Assembly (NCBI RefSeq): GCF_001428335.1
Contig: NZ_LMSG01000023.1
Span: 175,914 to 239,913 of the forward strand
Source: Arthrobacter sp. Soil762
GTDB lineage: Bacteria > Actinomycetota > Actinomycetes > Actinomycetales > Micrococcaceae
Length of the DNA stretch: 64,000 nt
Reading direction: 5' to 3'
Made by a program: the position numbers and the translations under genes. The notes beneath the pieces are model-generated. The model searched no databases and had not been told where the DNA came from. It was given only the letters and a program-made list of their open reading frames with translations. Of the stretch, positions 7,192-15,213 are shown in pieces. How positions within the stretch are numbered: position 1 is the first letter of the stretch; each line of letters opens with the position of its first letter.

Positions 7192-8703
7192 TCACGCGCA
7201 GAACTGCGTGACGTTCAGGCTGTCGATGGTGGCTGTGCCGCCGATGGAATAGAGCGCGACGTCGGTGCTGGTGGGTGCGGGGAAGATCAGTTCCGTCATG
7301 GTGACCTGGCCGTCCTGGGCGAAAATTTCAATGGAGCAGCGGTCCACGAAAATCGTGAGCTTGTAGTCGCCGTCGATGGCTCGGATAGGGGCTGTGTCGA
7401 TGGAGGCGAAAGTTTCGTGGAAACTTGTCTGCCCGGAATCGCGGCGGTCAACAACGAGGGTGCCTTCAACGGGCCTGATGCCGATGCGGGTTCCCTGAGC
7501 GCCGTTTCCACGAACGATGAGTCCGAATTCCGTGGCGCTTCCGGGCCTCAGGGTGACATCGATGCGTTGGACGCTGCCCGCTGCACCGTCCAGGGTGTGT
7601 GTACCGTCGGCGATTTCAGTGTGCGCGAGGCTGAACGTCCGGGCGGGGTCGGAAATTGAGGCAAAATCTCCGGCGGCCTCTTGAATCAGTCGCGCTTTTC
7701 CGTCAATGGTGCGGAGGGATACTTCGCGGGCCAGCGTCATGGGGCTGCGCCAGGGCGAGGTGGGAATCTGGTTCGCGTATTCCCAGTTGTTCATCCAGGC
7801 GATCATGAGGCGGCGGTTATCGGGGGCATCGCTGAAGGAGACTGCGGCGTAGTAGTCCCGGCCCCAGTCCAGCCACTGGTACTCGCCCAGCCGGTCCGGG
7901 TTCTGGAGGCCTTCGGTCACTGTGGTGGCTGAGGTGAACGTGGTCCCGTCGAAGTCTCCGACGAAGTACTGCCCGGCAGAGCCGTTGTTGGGCCCACCCG
8001 GGTTGAGGTTCACGGTGAGGACCCACTGAAGGTTCTGCGGGTCACCGTCGATGGGGAGGGGGAAGAGGTCGGGGCATTCCCAGACGCCTCCGGTGGCGTT
8101 GGCCGGGCCGAACGTGCTCAGTAGCTCCCAGCTCTTCAGGTCCTCGGACTTGTAGAGCACCACTTGGAAGTCCGTGGCTTCCACGGCGACCATGACCCAG
8201 TAACTGCCGGCACCGCCGTCGTACTTTATGACCTTGGGGTCGCGGAACTCGGCGGATCCGCGGTTCAGGACGGGGTTGGCGGTGTGTTTGGTCCAGGTGT
8301 AGCCGCCGTCGCGGCTGTAGGCGAGGGACTGTGCCTGAAGCCCAGCGTGTGCGGAACCGGATTTGAAGGCGCTGGTGTAGACGGCGACCAGGGGCGGAGC
8401 CGAGTCGGTGCCGAATCCGCTGGTGTTGTCCCGGTCGAAGACGATGCTGCCGGAGAAGATGTCTTCTTGCTCGTCGCATGCGATCGCGACTCGGTGTTCG
8501 GTCCAGGTGGTCAGGTCCGGGGAGGTGGCGTGTCCCCAGGACATGTTGCCCCAGACGTTATCCAGCGGGTTGTTCTGGTAGTAGAGGTGGTAGACGCCGC
8601 CGTGGAAAATCAGGCCGTTGGGGTCATTGAGCCAGGTGTTCCGGGCGGCGAAGTGCAGGGCCGGGCGGAAGGTGTCGGCCGTGGTGGCGGTCGCGGCGGT
8701 CAT
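7192..8703 (-). CDS. Glycoside hydrolase family 32 (exo-fructan hydrolase / levanase-like), cytosolic
   Basis: 503 aa. It shows the three GH32 landmarks in order: WLNDPNGL (nucleophile Asp, about residues 22-29), FRDP (transition-state stabiliser) and ECPDLF (acid/base Glu). A C-terminal beta-sandwich ends in VDRCSIEIFAQDG. The YYQNNPLDNVWGNMSWGHA segment is more like exo-inulinase/levanase than sucrose-6-phosphate hydrolase. There is no signal peptide, so it should act inside the cell on imported beta-fructosides. It is the last gene of the lacI-permease-permease-binding protein cluster, about 100 bp beyond the binding protein with a hairpin between them. Only a weak ribosome binding site precedes the ATG at 8703. 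An N-terminal extension is possible but would read through non-homologous sequence. Confidence 0.92.
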   Translation of the reverse strand: MTAATATTADTFRPALHFAARNTWLNDPNGLIFHGGVYHLYYQNNPLDNVWGNMSWGHATSPDLTTWTEHRVAIACDEQEDIFSGSIVFDRDNTSGFGTDSAPPLVAVYTSAFKSGSAHAGLQAQSLAYSRDGGYTWTKHTANPVLNRGSAEFRDPKVIKYDGGAGSYWVMVAVEATDFQVVLYKSEDLKSWELLSTFGPANATGGVWECPDLFPLPIDGDPQNLQWVLTVNLNPGGPNNGSAGQYFVGDFDGTTFTSATTVTEGLQNPDRLGEYQWLDWGRDYYAAVSFSDAPDNRRLMIAWMNNWEYANQIPTSPWRSPMTLAREVSLRTIDGKARLIQEAAGDFASISDPARTFSLAHTEIADGTHTLDGAAGSVQRIDVTLRPGSATEFGLIVRGNGAQGTRIGIRPVEGTLVVDRRDSGQTSFHETFASIDTAPIRAIDGDYKLTIFVDRCSIEIFAQDGQVTMTELIFPAPTSTDVALYSIGGTATIDSLNVTQFCA

Positions 8704-8767
8704 GAAGGTGGTTCTCGTTTCTGAGCAGGTCTGTGCAGAACCCTTGTTTGCAGGGTTCCCCGAAGTG

Positions 8768-8794
8768 GGGTGGGCCGGTTGCGCCGGCCCACCC
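8768..8794 (-). terminator. Intercistronic 11-bp GC hairpin between binding-protein and GH32 genes
   Basis: GGGTGGGCCGG (8768-8778) pairs perfectly with 8784-8794 across a 5-nt loop, 11 bp past the binding-protein stop. There is no T run. In ABC operons such hairpins often stabilise the binding-protein mRNA or attenuate downstream reading, which would give more binding protein than hydrolase. Confidence 0.6.
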
Positions 8795-8804
8795 GGTTGT
8801 GGAG

Positions 8805-10412
8805 CTAGGAGTTTTTCGTGTAGCGGTCGTAGGCCTGCTGGTAGACCTCGATCATTTTCTCGACGCCGACGTTCTTGAGCTGGGAGACGTAGCCGTCCCA
8901 TTCCTGCTCGATGCCGCCGGACACTATCCACTTGGCAACGTTCTGCTTCACCAAAGAAGTAGTGTCCGTCTGGATGCTGCTGATCTGCTGCAGTTCTTCG
9001 TTGGAGAGGGCGACCGGCGGGTAGCCGTCGTTTCCGGCGAAGGGCTCGTAGAGTTCGTTGACGGTTTTCTGGCGTTCGGCGGCGCGTGGTTCGGGAGCGA
9101 CGACGGTGCTGAAGTTCTCGGCGGTGTTGGCCTTCGGGCCACCCGGGGCGACCTTTTGGCGCCGTTCGCCCTCGCTGGTCCCGGCCGGGGCCGGGATCTG
9201 GGTCAGCAGGCCGCTGGCGTCCTTTTGCAGGGTTTCACCGATGGGCCCCCAGTTGGCCTGTGCGGACTGGATGGGGTCGTAGAGGTTGTCGGCCCAGCGC
9301 ATGGTCGCGGACGGGTATTTGTTGGTCCGGGTGATGGCGAAGGCGCCGCGGGCGATTTCCTGGTTGTTGGACTGGCTGGCGATCCGCTTGCCGTCCACGC
9401 CTTCAAGGACAGGAACCAGGGAGTGATTGTTGGCGCGGTCAGCGCCGACCATCTCGGGGACTTCCCACCAGACGAAGGAGCCGAGGTTTTCGGTGGCCGC
9501 CTTGCCCTTGGCCAGGTACGCTTTGTCGTCCTGAGAGAAGGACTCGGGGTCGATCAGGCCTTCCTGGTACCACTCGTGCAGGGTCTGGATGGCTTTCTTG
9601 TAGCCGTCCTGGGTGGGGGTGAAAATGACTTTGTCGTCCTGGACGATGCGGTGGTCCATGTTGTCCGGCACTCCGCCCAGCGCCGCGATCAGGTCAACGA
9701 TGTCCCCGCACCAGGAGCCGGGCATGAAGCTCAGCGGGATGGTCTTTCCAGTCCCGGACGCGTCCTGTGTCTTGAACGCCAGCAGAGCGTCGTGGAACTC
9801 GCCGATGGTTTTCGGCATCGGGATGTTGAGCTTCTTCAACCACGACGTGTTGATGGCAAGTTCGTTGGGGAACTGGACCAGGCCGAGTTCTTCGATCGAC
9901 GGCAGGGAGTAGATGTGCCCGTCCGAGGAGGTGATGGCTGCCTTGATCTCCGGACGGTCAGAGAGCAGCTTGGAGAGGTTCGGCGCGTTCTTTTCGATGA
10001 GCCCTTCGAGCGGGATGAGCGTACCGCTGGCGGAGTAGGTGGCGATCTCGGCGTCGGTCAGCCCGGTGTTGAAGAAAGCATCGGGCAGGTCACCGCTGGC
10101 GAGGATGAGGTTCTTCTTTTCCTGGAAGACCGTCTCGGGCAGGTTCTCCCATTTGATGTGGACGTTGGTGGCCTTTTCCCATTCCTTCACCACAGTCATC
10201 GTGTTGTAGTCCGGAGCAAGCGCGGCCTTCGTGCCGGAGAACGTCAGATCGAGCTGCTTGCTGACGATCGGGAAGCCTGTTTGCTGGAAACCGAAGTCCG
10301 CAGAAGCGTCTTTGATTTCCGCGGTGCCTGAGCCGCCGCCGGAGCAGGCGGTGAACATCAATGTTCCGGCCAGGACGGCGCCGAGGGCGGTGAATTTACG
10401 GCTGAATGCCAT
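8805..10412 (-). CDS. Sugar ABC transporter substrate-binding lipoprotein (YtcQ/LipO type)
   Basis: 535 aa. The signal peptide ends in the lipobox FTAC (Cys23), followed by a Gly/Ser linker. The rest is a large type II solute-binding protein of the long (~530 aa) YtcQ/LipO class that pairs with LplB/LplC-type permeases, with typical features such as WEKATNVHIKWENLP, LASGDLPDAFF and DGHIYSLPSI. The start at 10412 is chosen since AGGA lies 6 nt ahead of the second ATG; an ATG at 10418 is also in frame. It sits between the second permease and GH32, so the ligand is probably a fructo-oligosaccharide (inference from context). No ATPase gene is present in the cluster; such systems usually share an MsiK-type ATPase encoded elsewhere. 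Confidence 0.92.
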   Translation of the reverse strand: MAFSRKFTALGAVLAGTLMFTACSGGGSGTAEIKDASADFGFQQTGFPIVSKQLDLTFSGTKAALAPDYNTMTVVKEWEKATNVHIKWENLPETVFQEKKNLILASGDLPDAFFNTGLTDAEIATYSASGTLIPLEGLIEKNAPNLSKLLSDRPEIKAAITSSDGHIYSLPSIEELGLVQFPNELAINTSWLKKLNIPMPKTIGEFHDALLAFKTQDASGTGKTIPLSFMPGSWCGDIVDLIAALGGVPDNMDHRIVQDDKVIFTPTQDGYKKAIQTLHEWYQEGLIDPESFSQDDKAYLAKGKAATENLGSFVWWEVPEMVGADRANNHSLVPVLEGVDGKRIASQSNNQEIARGAFAITRTNKYPSATMRWADNLYDPIQSAQANWGPIGETLQKDASGLLTQIPAPAGTSEGERRQKVAPGGPKANTAENFSTVVAPEPRAAERQKTVNELYEPFAGNDGYPPVALSNEELQQISSIQTDTTSLVKQNVAKWIVSGGIEQEWDGYVSQLKNVGVEKMIEVYQQAYDRYTKNS

Positions 10413-10486
10413 GGTCATTCCTATTCTGAGGTGGGTGTGCTGCCGTCCGATGGCGGTTGCCCGGGCGGTCTACATGCGGGGAGGAG

Positions 10487-11446
10487 CTATTTGACGGCGC
10501 CGATCATGGCGCCCTTGGTGAAGTGCTTCTGCATGAATGGCAGGGCAATCATGAGTGGCAGGCTCGAGACGACGATCATGGCGTACTTGGTGAGCTCTGC
10601 TATCCGTTGCGCGGCGGCATAGGATTCGATGTCCCCGCCGGTGGTTCCGGTGGATGAGACGTCTGACTGGATGAGGATGTTGCGCAGGACGAGCTGCAGC
10701 GGGTACTTGGAGTCGTCGTTGAGGAAGATCAGGGCGTCAAAGAACGAGTTCCACTGAGCCACGACGTGGACCATGATCATGAGCATGATCAGCGGCTTGG
10801 ACAGCGGGAGCACCATCTTGAAGAAGAATTTGAAGTCAGTTGCCCCGTCCATCTGCGCGGCTTCACGCAGCTCGTTGGGGATGGTGTGCTCGAAGAAGGA
10901 CCTGGCGATGATCAGGTTCCACACGCCAACCGCTCCCGGCAAGACCACTGCCCACACGGTGTCCAGCATGCCCAGGTCGCGGACCACCAGGTACTTGGTG
11001 ATGAGTCCGCCGTCGAAGAACATGGTGATCACGAACAGGAGCATCAGGATCTTCCGGCCTGGCATGTCCTTGCGGGACAGTGCGTAGGCGCCGCACAGGA
11101 TGGTGCTGACGCTGACGGCGGTGCCGAGCACGGTGTAAATGACGGTGTTGCCCAGACCGTTCCAGATGCGGCTGTCGGCGAAGATCCGTTCGTAGCCCTC
11201 GGTAGTCACACCGGAAGGAAACAGCCAGACCTTACCTTCGTAGACGGCGTTCGGGTCGCTGATGGAAGCGATGACGATGAAGTACAGCGGATACACCACG
11301 GCCAGGATGGAGAGCAGAAGGACAGCGGTGGCGGCGATGTTGAACGCACGGTCGCCGTATTTGTCGCGCAGGGTCCGCTTGGGCCGGACCTGGCCGACGG
11401 GCCGGCTCGGGTTCTCGGTAGCGCGGGGGTTGGTTGTCAGAGACAT
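10487..11446 (-). CDS. Carbohydrate ABC transporter permease (LplC/YtcP type)
   Basis: 319 aa with six predicted transmembrane segments and the MalG-like cytoplasmic EAA motif (ELREAAQMDGATDFKFFFKM) in the second half, which contacts the ATPase. The N-terminus is a basic tail (RPKRTLRDKYGDRAFN). It ends FMQKHFTKGAMIGAVK, the standard end of LplC/YtcP permeases. The start ATG 11446 lies 7 bp after the stop of the preceding permease gene, so the two are co-transcribed. It forms the heterodimeric pore with that neighbour. Confidence 0.93.
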   Translation of the reverse strand: MSLTTNPRATENPSRPVGQVRPKRTLRDKYGDRAFNIAATAVLLLSILAVVYPLYFIVIASISDPNAVYEGKVWLFPSGVTTEGYERIFADSRIWNGLGNTVIYTVLGTAVSVSTILCGAYALSRKDMPGRKILMLLFVITMFFDGGLITKYLVVRDLGMLDTVWAVVLPGAVGVWNLIIARSFFEHTIPNELREAAQMDGATDFKFFFKMVLPLSKPLIMLMIMVHVVAQWNSFFDALIFLNDDSKYPLQLVLRNILIQSDVSSTGTTGGDIESYAAAQRIAELTKYAMIVVSSLPLMIALPFMQKHFTKGAMIGAVK

Positions 11447-11453
11447 TTCGGCA

Positions 11454-12428
11454 TCACCACAGGGTCGCTTGGTTGGCCCGGCGCGCAATCGTGTTGAAGA
11501 CGAGCAACAGCGCCAGGTTGAGGAGGGAGTTGAACAGGCCGATGGCGGCCGAATAGCTGAACTGCGCCTGCTGCAGGCCCGCATGGTAGACGTAGGTCTG
11601 GATGATCTCCGAGGTCGAGATATTCAGGGGCGTCTGCATCAGCAGTGCCTTCTCGAAGCCGACGTTGAGCAGGTTGCCGATGGCCAGAATGAACAGGATG
11701 GTCACCACCGGCATGATGCCCGGGAGGTCAATGTGCCGGATACGCTGCAGCTTGGAGGCACCGTCCACCTTGGCCGCGTCATGGAGCGCCGGGTCGATGG
11801 CCGCCAGCGCCGCCAGGTACACGATCATCGAGAAGCCGGCGTTCTGCCAAACATCAGAGATCACGTAGATGGGACGGAACCACTCCGCCGAACCCATAAA
11901 GAAGATTGGCTCACCGCCGCCCAGTTGGATGGCGTTGTTCACCAGCCCGGACCGTGGGGAGAGGACCACGAACATGATGCCCACCACCACCACGGTGGAG
12001 ATGAACGCGGGTGAATACAGCACCGTCTGGGTGAACTTCTTGAACCTTTCACTCTGGAGCTGGTTGACCAGCAAAGCCAGGATGATCGGAATGGGGAAGG
12101 CAAGCAGCAGGCCCAGGACGGCGATCCACAAGGTGTTACCGACCACTTGCCCGAACTGGTAGGAGTTCACGAACCTGATGAAGTGGGTCAGGCCCACCCA
12201 GGGGCTGTCGGTGAACCCGTCCACCGGGTTGTAGTTCTTGAACGCGATCTGCACGCCGTACATCGGCCAGTACTTGAAGACCAGAATGTAGATGATCGCC
12301 GGGGTTAGTAATACGTATAACTGCCAGGCACGGGAAATCCTCTTGAGGCGGAGCGAAAGAGAATTTTTTCGTTGCGGCAACGGCGCCGCAACAGGACGCC
12401 CGCGTCGGGCCGGGATGGTGCGGCTCAT
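11454..12428 (-). CDS. Carbohydrate ABC transporter permease (LplB/YtrP type)
   Basis: 324 aa. It has a basic N-terminal tail, then QLYVLLTPAIIYILVFKYWPMYGVQIAFKNY, the hallmark first segment of LplB-type permeases, and six membrane segments overall. The EAA-like loop is HDAAKVDGASKLQRIRHIDLPG. Its ATG overlaps the stop of the lacI gene (ATGA, 12425-12428), so translation is coupled to the regulator. A sequence resembling the upstream operator lies inside its 5' end (12308-12321). Confidence 0.93.
   Translation of the reverse strand: MSRTIPARRGRPVAAPLPQRKNSLSLRLKRISRAWQLYVLLTPAIIYILVFKYWPMYGVQIAFKNYNPVDGFTDSPWVGLTHFIRFVNSYQFGQVVGNTLWIAVLGLLLAFPIPIILALLVNQLQSERFKKFTQTVLYSPAFISTVVVVGIMFVVLSPRSGLVNNAIQLGGGEPIFFMGSAEWFRPIYVISDVWQNAGFSMIVYLAALAAIDPALHDAAKVDGASKLQRIRHIDLPGIMPVVTILFILAIGNLLNVGFEKALLMQTPLNISTSEIIQTYVYHAGLQQAQFSYSAAIGLFNSLLNLALLLVFNTIARRANQATLW
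12308..12321. promoter_or_regulatory. Possible intragenic second LacI-type operator
   Basis: GTAATACGTATAAC matches the candidate operator at 13503-13516 at 12 of 14 positions and is itself a near-palindrome around a central CG. It lies within the first ~120 bp of the first permease gene. This could be a roadblock or looping site, or chance. Confidence 0.35.
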
Positions 12429-13468
12429 GGCATCTCCTTAGGGTGGGTCACTGAGTTCCGTTCGATCAGAGGGCAGTCCATGAGCTCGACCCGGCCTTCG
12501 GGTTCTGCGTCCTGGAGGATCAGGTCAACCGCGCGCCGGCCCATGGCGACGAACGGCAATTCAAAAGTGGTCAATCCCGGGCGAAGAAACGGCGCCAGAG
12601 TCGCCTGATTATCAAACCCCACGATCGAGACGTCACCGGGGATGGAGAGGTGCAGGTCAGAGAGGGCCTGGTAGGCACCCCAGGCGCCACGGTCGTTCGC
12701 GCAGAAAATCGCGGTAGGCGGGTTGCTGGAGGTCATAAGCTCCATCGTGTACTTGTAGCCGTCTTCCTCACCGCCTTGACCGAAACGGACCAGCGACGGA
12801 TCGACGTCCAGCCCCGCGTCCTCAAGTGCCGCGCAGTAGCCTTCATAGCGGCCGACGGCGGCAGGAAGGCCGCTTTCCAGGGTTTCGATATTGATCATCC
12901 CCACCCTGGTGTGGCCTGCCTCAAGCAGTCGGCTGGTGGCCGCATACCCGCCCTTGACCTCGTCCGGGGCGACGCTCGGGACCCGGCCGGCCCGGTCCTG
13001 CGAATTCAGCACCACGGACCTGACGCCCGCCAGGGCCTCCGGAACTTCCAGCCGCCGGTGATACATGGCGGCGTAGACCACGCCGGCGACCTTATAAGAG
13101 AGCATGGTGTCCAAAGATGCGGCCTCAAGCTGCTTATCACCGCCGGTGTTTACCGAGAGCAGGAGGAGCCCGTCCTCCCAGGCCCGCTGCTGCGCGCCTT
13201 CGATGATGGCGCCCGCAAAAGGAGTGGTGGCCACGGAATCGCCAATGAACCCGATCATGCCGGCCACGCCCTCGCGTAGGACTTTAGCGTGGGCGTTAGT
13301 GCGGTAGCCGAGCCGGTTCACGGCGTCCCGAACGCGCTTACGCGTATCCTCGGAGAAACGCGACCCGGAGGCTGAATTCAGCACCAATGACACGGTGGCC
13401 TGTGAAACACCGGCAGCAGCAGCGACGTCGTGCATTGTCGGTCCTGACTTTGGCCGCGATCCAGCCAT
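12425..13468 (-). CDS. LacI family transcriptional regulator of the fructan operon
   Basis: 347 aa. The N-terminal LacI helix-turn-helix reads MHDVAAAAGVSQATVSLVLN (about residues 12-31), followed by the hinge and a periplasmic-binding-protein-like sugar domain (MIGFIGDSVATTPFAG onward, ending in LILQDAEPEGR...). GAGGAGG lies 7 nt ahead of the ATG at 13468. As first gene of the leftward operon, overlapping the first permease by 4 bp, it very probably regulates itself and the transporter/GH32 genes in response to a fructose-type sugar; the effector is inferred from GH32 only. A palindrome typical of LacI operators lies 35 bp upstream of its start. Confidence 0.93.
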   Translation of the reverse strand: MAGSRPKSGPTMHDVAAAAGVSQATVSLVLNSASGSRFSEDTRKRVRDAVNRLGYRTNAHAKVLREGVAGMIGFIGDSVATTPFAGAIIEGAQQRAWEDGLLLLSVNTGGDKQLEAASLDTMLSYKVAGVVYAAMYHRRLEVPEALAGVRSVVLNSQDRAGRVPSVAPDEVKGGYAATSRLLEAGHTRVGMINIETLESGLPAAVGRYEGYCAALEDAGLDVDPSLVRFGQGGEEDGYKYTMELMTSSNPPTAIFCANDRGAWGAYQALSDLHLSIPGDVSIVGFDNQATLAPFLRPGLTTFELPFVAMGRRAVDLILQDAEPEGRVELMDCPLIERNSVTHPKEMP

Positions 13469-13502
13469 GATGGGCACCTCCTCGGGCCAGTTGCTTTCGT
13501 GA

Positions 13503-13516
13503 GTTATTCGTATAAC
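13503..13516. promoter_or_regulatory. Candidate LacI-family operator
   Basis: GTTATTCGTATAAC has arms GTTAT/ATAAC around a central CG-containing core, the usual LacI-family operator layout. It lies 35 bp upstream of the lacI start, where a promoter is expected, and it stands out as AT-rich against the GC-rich surroundings. Confidence 0.65.
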
Positions 13517-13618
13517 TTCGTAGACTGTATCGTGCATCACATCCGGCGTCAACAGTGCGCCGCATCATCCTTCCAAAGACCTGGGCCTGACGGGCCATGA
13601 TAAGTACACTTAGCTTCC

Positions 13619-15157
13619 ATGACGTCGCTCTGGTTGGACCGCGGGCAATCATTCAGCTCTGACCCGTTCGAGGCAGGCAGGAGCTACGACACCGTGGTGG
13701 CGGGGGCAGGGCTGACGGGGCTGGTCACCGCGCTGCTGCTGGCCCGGTCCGGGCAGCGAGTCCTGGTCCTGGAGGCCAGGTTTCCCGGGGCCGTGACCAC
13801 GGGAAACACAACGGCGAAAGTCAGTCTGCTGCAGGGGACCATCCTGTCCGGCCTGGCCAGGCAGTATGCGCAGAAGCAGGTTGGCGCCTACGTTGAGGCC
13901 AACCGGGAGGGGCAGTCCTGGCTGCTCCGCTATCTCGACGAACACCACGTGCCGTATCAGCGCCGGAATGCCTACACGTACGCCACCACCGCCCAGGGGA
14001 CCGAGCGTCTGCTTGAGGAACTCGGCGCAGCGACCACCGCCGGCCTGGACGTCGAGTACGTGCGCGATGCACGCCTCCCCTTCCCCATCCAAGGCGCCCT
14101 GCTCCTGACCGCTCAGGCCCAGATCAATCCCATGGATGTCCTGGATGCCTTACTCAGGGATGTCCGCGCCCGCGGCGGGAGCGTGGTGGGCGGGGCCCGG
14201 CTGCGAAATGTCTCCGGGAGCGGACCGCTGGCGGTCCACACGGACCAGGGCACCGTCACTGCCAACAACGTTGTGCTGGCCACCGGAACCCCCGTCCTTG
14301 ACCGCGGGCTCTACTTCACCAAGCTCAAGCCCCTGCGCTCCTACGCCGCGGCCCTGGAACTGCCGGCGGGAGTCACTGCGCCGCCCGGAATGTACCTGTC
14401 GGCCGAGGAACCCACCCATTCTCTGCGCGACTATGAGGTTGACGGCCGCACACTCCTGTTGGTGGGCGGGCATGGGCATCAGGTGGGGCGGACGGAATCT
14501 GAAAGGTCCCATCTGTCGGGCCTGCTGGACTGGGCTACGGGGCACTTCCCGGGCGCGGCAGCCACCCACACGTGGTCGGCCCAGGACTACCAGGCCACCA
14601 ACCTGATGCCCTTCTTTGGCAAGCTGCCCCGGGGCCGAGGCCATATCTTCTTCGGCACCGGTTACAACAAGTGGGGCATGACCAACGCGGTGGCCGCTGC
14701 CCTGGGCATCTCCGCGGACATCCTCGGCGGCAGCCTCCGCTGGGCCAACACCATCCACCGCCGGGTGACGTCCCCTGGCGGGGCAATGACCGCCGTCGCC
14801 GTCAACGCGGGAGTGGCTGCGCGGCTGGCCACCGATTGGGGGAAGCTGGCGGTTGGCAAGCCTGTGGTTGGGCCTGCCGAAACCGGGGTTTCGGCAGGCC
14901 CAACCGCCGGAGGTCCCGTACCGGCCGACGACGGCGGGAGAGTCTACCGCGATGGCGCCCGGCCCGCGGCGGTCTCCACAGTGGACGGCACCACGTGCAG
15001 GCTCTCCGCCGTCTGCACGCATCTGGGCGGCATCGTTCACTGGAACGACAGCGAAATGACCTGGGACTGCCCGCTCCACGGCTCGCGCTTCAGCCCCGAC
15101 GGCAAGCTCCTCGAAGGGCCCGCCACCAAGGATCTCCCGCGGCTCGAGCAGGGTTGA
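13619..15157 (+). CDS. FAD-dependent oxidoreductase with C-terminal Rieske [2Fe-2S] domain
   Basis: 512 aa. The N-terminal Rossmann motif is VVAGAGLTGL (Gly29-x-Gly31-x-x-Gly34) with the acid of strand 2 in VLVLEARF, and a DAO (glycine oxidase-like) fold extends to about residue 400. The C-terminal Rieske domain has CTH (Cys466, His468) and CPLH (Cys484, His487) as cluster ligands. This two-domain layout is common in actinobacteria and bacilli, where the Rieske part is thought to pass electrons; the substrate is unknown. Between the domains, residues ~417-430 (KPVVGPAETGVSAGPTAG) are encoded by a 40-bp perfect palindrome, apparently an inserted repeat that kept the frame. There is no recognisable ribosome binding site just ahead of the ATG. 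Confidence 0.9.
   Translation: MTSLWLDRGQSFSSDPFEAGRSYDTVVAGAGLTGLVTALLLARSGQRVLVLEARFPGAVTTGNTTAKVSLLQGTILSGLARQYAQKQVGAYVEANREGQSWLLRYLDEHHVPYQRRNAYTYATTAQGTERLLEELGAATTAGLDVEYVRDARLPFPIQGALLLTAQAQINPMDVLDALLRDVRARGGSVVGGARLRNVSGSGPLAVHTDQGTVTANNVVLATGTPVLDRGLYFTKLKPLRSYAAALELPAGVTAPPGMYLSAEEPTHSLRDYEVDGRTLLLVGGHGHQVGRTESERSHLSGLLDWATGHFPGAAATHTWSAQDYQATNLMPFFGKLPRGRGHIFFGTGYNKWGMTNAVAAALGISADILGGSLRWANTIHRRVTSPGGAMTAVAVNAGVAARLATDWGKLAVGKPVVGPAETGVSAGPTAGGPVPADDGGRVYRDGARPAAVSTVDGTTCRLSAVCTHLGGIVHWNDSEMTWDCPLHGSRFSPDGKLLEGPATKDLPRLEQG
14866..14905. repeat. Palindromic repeat (GGTTGGGCCTGCCGAAACC family) inside a coding region
   Basis: 19-nt arms (14866-14884 and 14887-14905) are perfectly complementary with a 2-nt centre. 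The arm matches the GGTTGAGCCTGTCGAAACC unit seen at three other places in this window. It encodes the linker between the FAD and Rieske domains. Confidence 0.8.
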
Positions 15158-15213
15158 TCCCCGCCTCCAGCGGGGCCGGCAACACTGTCGGTGGGGTAGG
15201 GCATGATGGAGGA

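Noticed and set aside
14572..15213. Long upstream extension of the lhr reading frame (would give 1915 aa)
   Set aside because: The extension is the +1 shadow of the FAD/Rieske gene and has no similarity to Lhr N-termini; Lhr homology begins near residue 20 of the shorter product.
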